Shown: in pieces, positions 45,916 to 56,999 of the stretch
Position numbering within the stretch: position 1 is the first letter of the stretch
Layout of the letters: the number at the start of each line of letters is the position of its first letter
DNA from: Magicicada septendecula
Lineage: Eukaryota; Arthropoda; Insecta; Hemiptera; Cicadidae
Assembly: GCA_034769895.1 (NCBI GenBank)
Contig: CM068372.1
Coordinates: forward strand, 237,608,343-237,672,342
DNA length: 64,000 nt
Reading direction: 5' to 3'
Notes under the pieces: model-generated
What the model saw: only the letters and a program-made list of their open reading frames with translations
What the model was told of the DNA's origin: nothing
Database searches by the model: none
Translations under genes and position numbers: made by a program

Positions 45916-48900
45916 CTTATCAGAGTTATCAGTGTTTACTGATTTTGCCAAAGGCTTAATATCTGTCTTCCAAACTGCATCCAGAATGTCTAGTAATTTT
46001 GCCATTGTTTGTTGGTTAATTGTTTTGTTTTCTTTCATATTGTTTGTATTATTTATTCTTTTAGTATTATATTTATTTGAAGAACCAAAGGCAAAATCTT
46101 CTTTAGAAATCTTTTTGAATTTTCTTGGAGTTAATTTTTTTCTTGGTGTTGTTTTTGAATCAGTACTCATTTTATCATTTTTAAGAATGCTAAATGTTTT
46201 GTTTTCATTATGAGTTTTATCGTCACATGGTTTACAAACATTATTATTTGTAATTTTAAAGTCAAAATTACTCAGCATATCTTCATTACTTGATGATGAG
46301 CTTTTGTCAGACTGAACAATTTGTTTTACAAACATGGTATAATCAGTATTTTCAGAATTATCTGTGTTTGTTTGAAGACCAAAGCTGGCATTCATTAGTT
46401 GAGAATGTTTTGTTTGTGTTAACCAGTCATCAATTTTAAACTTTGATTCTGGTGATGGAAATGACCCAATTTTCAAATCTGTTACTTCTTTTTGGCTACT
46501 AATATTAACATTATTGTCAGCAGCTGGCAATTTTGATACACAACTCTGAACTCTCATTACTCTGTTTTTATTTGCTGCTTCAGATGGTTTAGTCATCAGT
46601 GATTCACAAAGACTTTCAGCTGATGCAAGTGCTGCTTTCCAAGTCTCATCTGATTTTTTAGTTGCACTGTCAGATTTATTTGTTATTACACTATTATTGT
46701 TTGTACTAGGGCATAGTTTTTGTGCACTTAATTGTGAGTTTGTGTATAAGAACTGGATTCCTGAAAGTGGTGGGTCTTCAATAATAAAATTATTATTAAT
46801 TGTTCTGGAACAAGTAGTTTTTTGTGGAGTGTTGTAACTTCCAGGTTTTAGATATGTTTTTTTCATTGTAAGGTTTTCTGAGTCATCATTGCTGAAGTTG
46901 TAAAAATTTAAATTAGGGTTTAAATAGGGGTGATTTACGTGGGTTAATGTACATGTTTGATTAGTGTTACTGTACTGAAAATAATTGTCATTATTTGTGT
47001 ACTGTAAAGGTAACACATCATGGTTGCTGCTCATATTAGAGGATGGTGACAAATCTGCAACAGTAGTTGTATTTTGTTTAAAACAATTTGGTGATGTATT
47101 GTGTTTTTTTAACATGGCATTTGCTTGGACTGAAGGGGTTATTTTATTCTTGAAATCTATGTTATTATAAGAGTGACTGAGAGGAGTACTACTGTTTTGC
47201 ATAAGAAATGGTTCAGCATTCTTTGAAGTGAAGATAGATGGTTCTTTTGTAAAACTCAAATTTTGAGTTTTGTCCTCAGTAGAGTATTTGCAATAATTAT
47301 TGTCACTACAGCCGTTTACAAATGATCCAAATGTCTTTTGGCTCAATAAAGTCTGTTGTTGATGATCACATGTGTTTATGTTTACTTTGTTACATGTCTT
47401 TACATCTTTGTGAAATGGTGTTAATTGTAATGGTTGAGCTATTTTTGGTAGATAACAATTTGTATCCCAGAAATAACCAGAATTAATGTTTCTCACATTT
47501 TCATCACTTTTTCTGCCCAGATTCATCTGCTGAAAACCAGGGACACAAGTATTTTGTTGTATTGTATTTGTGAAGTCTTGTACTAAACAAGACTTCTGTG
47601 AAAATGGGGAATTCACCTTGTTTGAGTTTTCACTTTTTTCTTCATTTTGGAAACAAAATAGTTTAAAATTCTCATTTCTTTTAGTTTCCCTATCATTACC
47701 GTCAGTTCTCAAACTGGATGTCATTGTTTCAATAAGTAGTTTTGAAGCACACTGCCACTGCATAAAAAGTTCCATAAGATTTGACTCATTCAGATTATTC
47801 TGTCCTTCTGTATGGAAATTGAAATTTTCAAAATGCCTGTTCAAGTTAACCCATGATTTTATTAATAGCAAAATTCCAGAACTAACATCTGTGATATGGT
47901 CTGACTTCTGTAAACCATTACTTATAAAAATAGAATGTCTTACATCATTGCATTCCATTTCTATATGTTTGTATTTTAATTCAGAACTCTGAATCGCTTT
48001 TTCAATGTCAAAACAACATTTTATAGCAGCTTCTTTAAACAGTATTGTTTCCTTATTAGATATTGTAGAGTTAAGACAAAGCAGTTTTGAGTTTATTCCA
48101 TCACCATAGTTGTTATTCATGCTAATATCTTTGCTGTTTGACAAATAATTACTTTCACACATTTTATCTGATGGGTTGTTATCATGGGTACATACTGTTT
48201 TACCTATTGTACAGCTTGTTGTATTCTTTGACCAGTCTTCTTCAACATTTTGTGAACATGATGATTTAAGCTTCACTTCTTTCAAAGAAACACTTTTATG
48301 TAAAGCATCTAAAAAAATATTGCCAGATGAAAAATTAGGATCAGAAACTGCATTTGAAGAATACATTTTTGGTGTGGTTGCAATATTTTGGTGATTACCA
48401 TTCTTGTGATCTGTGTGATTTTCTTTTGTAGGGCTGGTGTTACATAACGATGAAACCATTCGTTCAGCCTCAATTGTGTAGTCAAATGAGCTATCTAAAT
48501 CAGTTCCAGTTTTACAATTTTGTTTTTCATCTTTCTCAAAATGGTCATCTGATTTATTTTGTACTGGTAATATATCATTATTGCTCTCCTGTAATGGTTC
48601 TAAACAACTGTTGGTATGTTCAGTTCTCATTGATTCTGCATGTTGACAATTAAGATCTAATATCTTATTTATTTTTGGTTGTTTTACACTTTGTGGAAAT
48701 TCTGACATGTCATTTGTTGGGAACATTGCACTTAAATCTTTTGAACTATTTTGCAAAATAACTTTTTTTTGTTCAGTTTCTGAATTTTTATTGTCAACAG
48801 TCTTGTTCTCTGTTACTTCTGGTATATCATTTTGGCATATGCTTGTTGAATTAGAGAGACTGGTTGGAAACAATTGCACCTGACTAGACTTATGCAGAAC

Positions 48901-49475
48901 ACTTGTCTTCTGTGTTGCATGCTGAATTAAGAATTGTGGCTTATTAATATTTGTGGCAGATGATTGTATCATAGTGTTTGATAACTTTATAAAGGCTTGT
49001 TGACCCGGAGATCTAGTAAAAACACATGGCAATACTGATGAAGTAATTCCTTCTATTATACAGTATGGTGATACTGTATGAAGAGGTATAATGGTGTGCC
49101 GTATTCCAGACTGGCTGACCAAAGTAATATTGGAGTGTATCTTTGTGTACTGTTGATCTGGAGATAAATTAATCTTACTGAAGTGTGGGGTCACTTCAAC
49201 CAATTGCAAAGATGGTGAAAGTAACATATTGTCAAGTTGAACTGTGTTGCTATTAATATTATTATTACTACTGCTACTACTATTATTACTACTATTATTT
49301 GTACCATCATTATGGTTATGGTTTTGGTTGTGGTTATTACTGCTGACATAATTGGAATTATTATGAGGCATTTGTGGAGCTGTCTGAACAAAATGTATCT
49401 GGTAACAATTATTTGCCTTAAGCAGCAAATGATTTTCATTATTTATACAATTTACACTGCTCTTCTGACCATTTC
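45916..49475 (-). CDS. bromodomain-like gene, 3.56-kb central exon (Asn/Ser-rich)
   Basis: Acceptor TTATTTTTCAG|GAAATGG at 49475; the frame is open for 1187 codons to a donor AAG|GTATTC (45916). Without splicing it would stop five codons later. The protein is rich in Asn, Ser, Thr and Lys: an early Asn/His tract (SNNHNQNHNHNDG, NNSSNNSSSSSNNN), then long disordered sequence, a basic stretch TTPRKKLTPRKFKKISKED, and a C-terminal helix TMAKLLDILDAVWK. Low complexity and basic patches suggest a nuclear, chromatin-associated protein, by inference together with the bromodomain-like exons downstream. I do not recognise the orthologue. The start must lie in upstream exons: the first two bases complete the codon begun in exon 63100-62986. 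Confidence 0.87.
49237..49330. repeat. trinucleotide-rich tract inside the coding exon
   Basis: Repeated ATT/ACT triplets encode the Asn/Ser run of the central exon on the minus strand. Such coding microsatellites often vary in length. Confidence 0.7.
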
Positions 49476-49921
49476 CTGAAAAATAAAGTTTGGTTTAAAA
49501 TACGGTATGGTTAAATAATTACATAATCAGACTGAAATCAGTATTTGATGTAATTAAATAATACAAATACAAACAATAATATAAATTTTGGTATATAGCG
49601 CACAAATTGTTTACTTATATTTATTGTGTACTCTTACTGCTAACACAAATGAGAATAAGACGAATGCTGTAAATAATGTGATGAATGATTATATGAATAT
49701 AATCTTCTTTAGTATCATATCCTAAAAAGCTCTAGGCCTACACATTCCTCCTATTGCTTTTGCACTTATTATAATTCACAGCTACTTCAGAGCCTTGTAT
49801 GAGATTGTTATAAGATTTGATTTGATATTTTTGGAAAACTTTTTCATAAAAGTTATTATTGCTCGAGATATTCTAGATTTAATATTGGGTGAATTTAATG
49901 TCTACAACAACAACAACAACA

Positions 49922-49961
<40 letters not shown>

Positions 49962-50395
49962 TTCCTGCTGCTGCCACTGCTAGTACCAGAGTATTACTGT
50001 GAAATTCTATTATGAATTCTCAATTTAACTCAGTACTCTAATTAAATCCAAGATAAGAATGCTAAAAGAATCTTATGAATCTGAAGGTAAGTCATACTAT
50101 CACACAATTTCATCAAGCCAACAGAAACTCAAGCAAATTTCATGTTTGTGTGACAAAGGAAGGCTTCTTTACCATAGTTATATCACACTTTGCTATGCCA
50201 TTTATGAATCTACTCGTTGCAACATCTTGAATCAATAATTCATTTTACCTGTTGGAAACTGAGTCTACATTCTTGTTGTTGCTAGTACATATCTGTATGT
50301 CATCAAATACATAACACACACACATCCTGTGAATTTGTACTTAATCAACATATGTATGTATAGCTGCCCTATTTATTTATGTCTAAAATAAAAAA
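49476..50395. other. start of the 13.5-kb intron
   Basis: AT-rich intron sequence with a TAGGCCTA (49733) and a trinucleotide microsatellite. No gene. Confidence 0.5.
49903..49980. repeat. (CAA)n(CTA)n microsatellite
   Basis: About six CAA units pass into about thirteen CTA units and a short CTG tract. The Asn/Tyr ORF across it is a repeat translation. Confidence 0.95.
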
Positions 50396-51118
50396 GTTGT
50401 CATAGCATAGGATCCGGATGATCTTAGTTACATGATAAGGAAATTACAAGAAGAATACCAGCTCGCAGGTCTCGTGATAAACATGAATAAGTCTGAGTAT
50501 ATAATAGTCGGTAATGATGCTCAAGATAATCTCGATTTAGGAAATATCACCATAAAAAGAGTTAGCACGTGTAAATATTTGGGAGTTACACTTAATAAAC
50601 AAGGAAATAGCAGCGATGAAAGAAAAGAACGATTAAACAAAGGGAAAACGTAATAGGATCGTTGAACTCTGTTTTATGGGATAAATCAATCACAAGAAAC
50701 ACAAAAAAGAGACTGTATAAGAGCATCTTCCTAAATATAGGGAGCCGAAACGTGGGATATGACAAGGAAAAACTGAAAAAAACTCTTAGCTACCGAAATG
50801 GATGATTTAAGACGCAGTTGTAGAAAATCGAAACGGGAAAGAGTCGGAAATGAAACAATTAGACAGAGTATGAACATGACGAAGAACATAGTGGAAGAGA
50901 TTGAAAAAAAACAACTAGTATGGTTTGGACACACAAAAAGAATGGACAAAACCAGGTGGCCCAAGAGAATTTTAGAGTGGATACCATATGAGAGGAAGAA
51001 AAGAGGAAGGCCACGAAGAAGTTGGCGAGAGGGTGTAGATGAAGCTGTGAAATGTAGAGGCCTGGAAGAAGACATGTGCTATAATAGAAGCGAATGGAAA
51101 CTAGGGATGGAGAAGTAG
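50396..51118 (+). pseudogene. 5'-truncated non-LTR retrotransposon (LINE-3)
   Basis: The fragment begins after the RT palm: LQEEYQLAGLVINMNKSEY, STCKYLGVTLNKQGN (the conserved 'KYLG' thumb motif). After a frameshift it gives NMTKNIVEEIEKKQLVWFGH, TKRMDKTRWPKRILEW and RKKRGRPRRSWREGVDEA, ending KLGMEK and stop at 51116-51118. This is the usual C-terminus of arthropod LINE ORF2. Endonuclease and most of RT are missing. It is inserted in sense opposite to the host gene's transcription, in the large intron. Confidence 0.82.
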
Positions 51119-52029
51119 CCTAGGCTGTAGAAATCTGTTTATATATATATTCAATCACTTTCTGCTACAGTCCGTTTCTTGATATATATAATACATTTAA
51201 TATTTATAATTAAATTTACCTCAAGATGTTATTTTTCTATTTGGAACATGTTTTGAGAGTTCCTGTTCTCTCATCTTCAGCCTTCGCGATCTTGTTTCTG
51301 GTGAAGTATTTGTGTGTTGGCTGCTGGTTGCTATTAAGATTGTTTATTGGTCTTTGGCACTTTAAAATTGTATTATTGTGTGTGATTGTGGTATATGTTT
51401 TCATATTTTGTGTATTTTCAATGTTGAGTGCTTTGAATATTGTGTCATGTTTTGTATTGATTTGTATTTGTTCTGGTATTATTTTGTTTTGTGTTTTGTG
51501 TTTGTATATTTGTAAATTTTCCCAAATGTTCATTATGGTGCCTTTGTGTGGTATATGTTTTATTAGTGATACATTGGTTATGTCTGGGAACTCATGTCCT
51601 GTGTTTATTGCATGTGTGGCTAAATTGGATTTATATATTTCTGTTTTTTTGTATGCGTTTAGGTGTTCAAAATAACGCTTTTTCAGCTGTTTTTTTTTGT
51701 TTGTCCTATGTAACATTTATTGCATTCTTGGCATTCAATTTTGTATATACCGTTAGTTGTTGTATTATCTTTGTTGTGTGAGCTATTTAGAATTTGTAAT
51801 TTATTTTTATTAGTTTTGTATGCTTATTTTTATATCTGTGTTTTTAAATAGTTTTGTTAGTTTTGTCATTTTATTATTTATGTAAGTGAATGTGGCCCAT
51901 TTTTTGTTGTTGTTATTATTTATGTGTTGTTCATTTTGATTAATTCTTAATTATCTTGTTGTTGCATCCTCTTCGTTCACTTTATTAATTTAATAATATA
52001 TATAAAACTTTCACTAATGAACTTACTGT

Positions 52030-52080
52030 TGTCACTTCCCAAACGTTTCGAGATGTTGTTTCTCTTCTTCAGTGGGTGTA
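52030..52080 (-). ncRNA. hammerhead ribozyme motif, PLE-C left arm
   Basis: Minus strand: helix I CCCA/UGGG (52076-52073 with 52041-52038), CTGAAGA (52072-52066), unpaired A, helix II GAG/CUC, GAAA, palindromic ACGU, then UU before the downstream helix I strand. It is the mirror copy of the motif at 53720-53758. Confidence 0.75.
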
Positions 52081-52404
52081 ATACTGACTGTCGATTACAG
52101 AATAACCGTTACAGAAAAATGGTGTGTGTGGTGGGGGTTGATGGTGGGAAGGGATTGGCGCTGAGGTTTGAATTGTGTGTGTGGATCAGTGTGTCGAATA
52201 GTGTATGTGATTTATAATGTATTGTTCATTTAATATGTTGTTTGGTTGTAGTGTGTGATATCTGTATATTTCAAATTGTTCAGCTGTGTTTAGTTATCTA
52301 CTCTTGGGTAAGTAGTGTAATATTTCCATGTTGTGTTCTATGTTTGTGTAACTGTGGTTTTCGTTATGTAAATGTGTGGCGAATGTGGAATGTATGTAGT
52401 TTGT

Positions 52405-53630
52405 TCAAACCTATACACCAATGTTCCCATAAAAGAAACCATAATTACTTTAGAACAATTACTACAAATAAATAACACACCTGAAACACACATAAAAGAG
52501 ATCATCCATCTAACTAAAATTATCACAGATCAAAATTATTTCGCACACAATAACATGTATTACAAACAAACAGATGGACTACCCATGGGCTCCCCTATAT
52601 CAGGTATACTAGCAGAAATATTTATACACACCATAGAACAGAAACACATACTGAACAACAACAAATACACCGATAAAATAATATATTGGCACAGGTATGT
52701 TGACGACATTTTACTCCTTTACAACGGCAACAAAAGACAAATAGAAAATTTCCACAAATACATTAACACTATACACCATAAATTAAAATTCACACTTGAA
52801 ATAGAATTAAATAACAGCATAAACTTTTTAGACCTTACAATCACCAGAACAAACAACACACACACATACAAAATATACAGAAAACCCACCACATCAGACA
52901 TGGTCATACACAACACATCCAACCACCCAACTCAACACAAACATGCAGCTTTCAACTACATGCTCCATAGGCTCACTTCAATAACCCTAAACACACATGA
53001 CTACCAAGATGAATTAAACACAATTAAATACGTAGCAGTCAAAAATGGATACAACCCCGAATTAATAAATAAACTACACAAACGAATCCTCAACACAAAA
53101 AGTAAAACACATCTGACCAACAGCACACAACCCAGTAAATACATAACACTTACATACTACAATTCCAATACACATAAAATTGCAAACACATTTAGGAAAC
53201 AAAATTATAAAATAGCCTACAGAACCAACAACACCATTAGAAAACACATAAATAATACTAACAAAGACATTGACACATACAGCAAAACAGGGGTTTATAA
53301 ATTAAATTGTAATGATTGCCAACAATTCTGCATCGGCCAGACGGGAAGATCTTTTTCTTCCAGATTTTCTGAACATTTAAAAGCCATCACCACAAACTAC
53401 ATACATTCCACATTCGCCACACATTTACATAACGAAAACCACAGTTACACAAACATAGAACACAACATGGAAATATTACACTACTTACCCAAGAGTAGAT
53501 AACTAAACACAGCTGAACAATGTGAAATATACAGATATCACACACTACAACCAAACAACATATTAAATGAACAATACATTATAAATCACATACACTATTC
53601 GACACACTGATCCACACACACAATTCAAAC
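52405..53630 (+). pseudogene. PLE-C reverse transcriptase (partial) plus GIY-YIG
   Basis: Open from SNLYTNVPIKETIITLEQ (RT motif A without its first residues) through GLPMGSPISGILAEIFI, YWHRYVDDILLLYNG (YVDD) and YRKPTTSDMVIHNTS. The nuclease follows with GVYKLNCNDC, FCIGQTGRSFSSRFSEH and LHNENHSYTNIEHN. A TAG at 53500-53502 breaks the frame, after which the same frame continues with LNTAEQCEIYRYHTLQPNN. The RT N-terminus is missing because the copy is 5'-truncated at the head-to-head junction. Apart from the one stop the sequence is clean, so this is a young insertion. Confidence 0.9.
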
Positions 53631-53715
53631 CTCAGCGCCAATCCCTTCCCACCATCAACCCCCACCACACACACCATTTTTCCGTAACGGTTATTCTGTA
53701 ATCGACAGTGAGTAT

Positions 53716-53762
53716 TACACCCACTGAAGAAGAGAAACAACATCTCGAAACGTTTGGGAAGT
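53716..53762 (+). ncRNA. hammerhead ribozyme motif, PLE-C right arm
   Basis: Helix I CCCA (53720-53723) pairs with UGGG (53755-53758). Core CTGAAGA 53724-53730; A53731 unpaired; helix II GAG/CUC (53732-53734 with 53744-53746) closing a nine-base loop; GAAA 53747-53750; helix III ACGU; cleavage expected after U53754. A GTAAGT follows 16 bases downstream of the predicted cut. Confidence 0.78.
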
Positions 53763-54854
53763 GACAACAGTAAGTTCATTAGTGAAAGTTTTATATATAT
53801 TATTAATTCTTAATTGTTCAGTTTTTATTTTATATTTGATTTTATTTTCTATTTTGTTCACAGTATTTTTATTGTATCCATTTTCATAACCAATTTGGTA
53901 TATTATATTTCTTTCTATGTCAGTTTCTTGTTTGTTTAGGGGAATTTTGTACATTCTGTTAAATAGCGAATAGAATGCTGCCATTTTATGTTGTGGTGGG
54001 TGGTCAGAATGGTTGGAAAAGACAATAGGTCCTGCAAGACTGTAATATCTATAGGGGATTATGTTTAGTTGATAACGTTTATAAAATATATCTAAGACTC
54101 ATACCAGTAAGCCACCGACTCCAGACTATTTCTGAGCTTCTTATTTTGGAAGAACAAAATGATTTACAGGAATTAACTAGTATATAACACTACCGACTCA
54201 GATCACAAATCATTATTAATAGAAATCATAAATTTTTACCTGATGGCCTAAACAAGTTTTTGCTCTGTTAGATCTCTGTCAGAGGATGCCACTAGGACAG
54301 AGCAAAATCCAGGGTTTCAAGAAGACAAGATCTTATGCAGGCAATGTTTTTATTATTTCACAAACCATTGAGAAGCATTGTGAGTTCAATAAAAAAACAC
54401 ATGTAGCTTTCATTGACTTTGAGAAGACCTTTGTTAAAGTAGATGGAAATTTCCTGTGGCAAGTATTAGAAGAATGGGGATACACACAGCAATTTATAAA
54501 AACTATACAAGATCTGTCAGCTCAACAAATATCTGTCAGGTATTAGACAAAGATATAACTTTTTTTTAAATATTTAATACAGTATTTTAATAAAACTTAT
54601 TCTTTTTAACATTTATATTGATGATCTAGTAAGAAAATGGAAACATCAACGAACTCTGGTATTAAGATATAAGGAGACAGATATTTGAATGTGCTGTCAT
54701 TTGCTGATGACTTGCTTGTAATTCAAAATACAGAAATTGCTTTACAAAATTTGTTTAAGCTTCATTAGATTTGCAAACAATACCAGGGGCAGACTCAGCA
54801 AGCAATTTGGGGGGGGGGAAGAGTTGACTTTGGGGAGGGGGAATATGAGATGCT

Positions 54855-55890
54855 TCAAATTTACCATAGAAATAGAAAATGACAACTGTATAAACTTTCT
54901 AGACCTAACTATCACCAAAGCAAACAATACACACACATATAAAATCTACAGAAAACCAACCACAACTGACATGGTCATCCACAATACATCAAATCATCCA
55001 ACACAACACAAACAGGCAACCTTCAACCATATGGTACAAAGACTCACTAAAATACCAATGAATAAAGAAGACTATAAAGATGAACTTAACACCACAAAAT
55101 ACATAGCCCTACAAAATGGCTACAACCAGGATTTAATAAACAAATTACATAGGCAGATCGAAAACAAAAACAACAAACCACAAAATAAAAACAACACACA
55201 ACAAAACAAATACATCACACTCACATACTACAACTCTAACACACACAGAATCGCCAACACTTTCAGAAAATACAACTATAAATAGCATACAGAACCAACA
55301 ACACCATCAAAAGGTACCTCAATGGCACAAAGAAAAACACTGACATATACAACAAAACAAGAGTTCATAAATTAAAATGCAATGATTGCGACAAATTCTA
55401 CACAGGCCAGACAGGAAGATCTTTTTCATCCAGATTTTAAGAACACACCAAAGCAATCACCAATAATAACATACAATCCACATTTGCCACACATATCCAG
55501 ACAGAAAACCACAGTTACACCAATATAAAAAACAACCTTAAAATTTTAAACTTCCTACCCAAAAGTTGTAAACTTAACACCACAGAACAATTTGAAATAT
55601 ACAAACACAACAAAACACAACCCAACAACATACTCAATGACCAATTACAATTCAAATCAAACACACTATTTGACACAGTAATAAACAACACCTACAACAA
55701 TCAAACTCCAGCGCCAATCCCCTCCACCTCCACCCACACACAACCTGTTAACTAAAACCGTTATACATAAAATTACTGACAGTTTGCACATTCTGTATCC
55801 AAACTCACTGATGAAGGAGCACACCACTCCGAAACGACGTATGAGTAAATACAACAAGTAAGTTCACGTGAAAGTACCAACAATACTAAT
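54855..55890 (+). pseudogene. Penelope-like element D (5'-truncated), inside the hAT
   Basis: It starts inside the RT (FTIEIENDNCINFLDLT), then YKIYRKPTTTDMVIHNTS, YKDELNTTKYIALQNGYN and ITLTYYNSNTHRIANTF to about 55282. A one-base shift then moves to the GIY-YIG part (VHKLKCNDCDKFYTGQ, GRSFSSRF), which contains a TAA and ends near 55755. The protein is close to PLE-B and PLE-C. The terminal region has the best-formed hammerhead of the window and a GTAAGTTCACGTGAAAG tail like those of B and C. No inverted partner copy is present here. Confidence 0.85.
55801..55846 (+). ncRNA. hammerhead ribozyme (type I), PLE-D; best preserved
   Basis: Helix I: ACUCA (55803-55807) with UGAGU (55842-55846), five Watson-Crick pairs. 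Conserved box CUGAUGA 55808-55814; A55815 unpaired; helix II GGAG/CUCC (55816-55819 with 55827-55830), loop CACACCA; GAAA 55831-55834; very short helix III ACG/CGU (A55834-U55840, C35-G39, G36-C38, one-base loop); then A55841, predicted cleavage after GUA. A one-base loop cannot close easily, and the near-palindrome suggests action as a dimer, as proposed for short-stem PLE hammerheads. Confidence 0.85.
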
Positions 55891-56665
55891 AATTACAACT
55901 TAAGTAATTTTTGAGAAAATCTAAGAACCGTTTGGGGGAACCCCCCTCACCTGTGGGTCCGTACTTGAATAATACAATATGAAAATCTCACTACAAAAAC
56001 AAAGGTAATGGGATTTCAAAGCAAGGAACCTATAAGAACAAAAATAATAATTAATTATCAAATTGTAGAACTGGTGAGCCATTTTAACTATTTGGGAAAT
56101 GATATTGGCTATGATAAGAAGTATGATATTGATGTTAAGTTAGGTAAGTTCCAGATAATCTGTGGGAGACAATCAACCATATTTTTAGAAATAATGTACA
56201 TTGAGATACAAAATTAAAGTTTTACAAAGTTATGGCGGTCCCTTTACTGTTCTATAGGTGTGAATTATGGGCAACAACCAAGAAACAAGAAAGTAAAATA
56301 TAAGCCTTGGAAGTGGCATTCTTAAGAGGAGTTAAAAAATGTTCTAAACTTAACTTTATAATGAATGAGGCCATAAGAGAAGTTTTTAACTACAAGTTTT
56401 TAACAAGAATGAAAGACTAAAAGGTTACAAATAACGACAAGGAAGAACACTTAGAAAGAGCCGTTAATGTGTTCCGAGTCGTTAATGTAATAGTTATATT
56501 TAGTTAAGTAATGGACACGTCATGGACAACGAAATCCAAGAATTTAACTTAGAAAGAATACTGGCCAAAAAAGTCTGGAAATATAAACCTGTAAATCATA
56601 TACCCAGGAAGAGATGGCTGGAGGATTTCGAAGGCAGACTAGATAGCAGCTTGCCTATGCCGTGA

Positions 56666-56999
56666 TGTGAAGATGATGATTTTACCTGTGAGTTACAATA
56701 ATAAAGTAATTTTTAGTGTACTATGGTATTTTTAGTATCTCATGATGACTAGAGAGTTAAGGTAAACCCAAAACAAAAACAGTAAAAGAATCACAAAATG
56801 ATTAGACATGCACATCTGACTCAGTGTATCTTCTTTATAAACCTCACAATCCTACTTAATAATTAACTATACCACCAAATTCACTAATCACAATTAATTG
56901 CTTCAGAGTTCCTCATATAATTTTCTAGCAGTCAACACACACTGCCTGTCACAGCAGTTTCAATAATTTATGTATCCATTATAATTTCACAGTTACACA
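56666..56999. other. intron sequence without features
   Basis: AT-rich, nothing recognised. Confidence 0.45.

Larger units (their letters stand above)
51953..53801 (+). mobile_element. Penelope-like element C, head-to-head, 14-bp TSD
   Basis: A short inverted arm (51995-52405, minus) abuts a longer 5'-truncated copy (about 52405-53801, plus). The arm 53390-53801 is the inverse of 51995-52405. The left side has an extra 42 bp (51953-51994) beyond the inverted repeat. The flanks are an identical ATTAATTCTTAATT (51939-51952, 53802-53815). Each outer end has a hammerhead motif. The layout mirrors PLE-A, with the extra tail again on the side of the shorter copy. Confidence 0.9.
51230..53984 (-). 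pseudogene. older Penelope-like element E, split by PLE-C
   Basis: A minus-strand PLE frame begins at 53984 (AAFYSLFNRMYKIPLNKQ, the RT-to-linker region) and runs to LRIN at about 53802. It resumes beyond the PLE-C insertion at 51952 with KKWATFTYINNKMTKLTKL, then CNKCYIG (GIY-YIG), RYFEHLNAYKKTEIYKSNL and HAINTGHEFPDI, ending near 51237. The protein is clearly different from PLE-A to D, with many stops. The 14-bp ATTAATTCTTAATT is duplicated at the two break points, showing that PLE-C entered this element. Confidence 0.78.
54784..55967. mobile_element. hAT-like element carrying PLE-D, near-perfect 8-bp TSD
   Basis: The left end is CAGGGGCAGACTCAGC and the right end read inward CAAGTACGGACCCACAGG, a diverged pair of hAT termini, each followed inward by G- or C-rich runs typical of this group. 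The flanks are AACAATAC (54776-54783) and AATAATAC (55968-55975), matching at 7 of 8. Without PLE-D only about 170 bp of hAT remain, so it was a small MITE before the PLE entered. Confidence 0.68.
54250..56665 (+). pseudogene. non-LTR retrotransposon RT (LINE-4), split by a hAT/PLE insertion
   Basis: The first part (54250-54783) gives KTRSYAGNVFIISQTIEKH, VAFIDFEKTFVKVDGNFLW (RT motif A), LFNIYIDDLVRKW and, after shifts, SFADDLLVIQNTE (catalytic ADD). The second part (55968-56665) continues with TKVMGFQSKEPIRTK, VSHFNYLGNDIGYDKKYDI, MAVPLLFYRCELWATTKKQE and a C-terminus with VNHIPRKRWLEDFEGRL. The RT thumb directly follows the palm once 54784-55967 is removed, so both are one element. Many stops; old copy. 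Confidence 0.8.

Noticed and set aside
49191..49479. Overlapping ORFs rich in Ile/Thr/Val on both strands
   Set aside because: Shadows of the Asn/Ser triplet tract in the large minus-strand exon.
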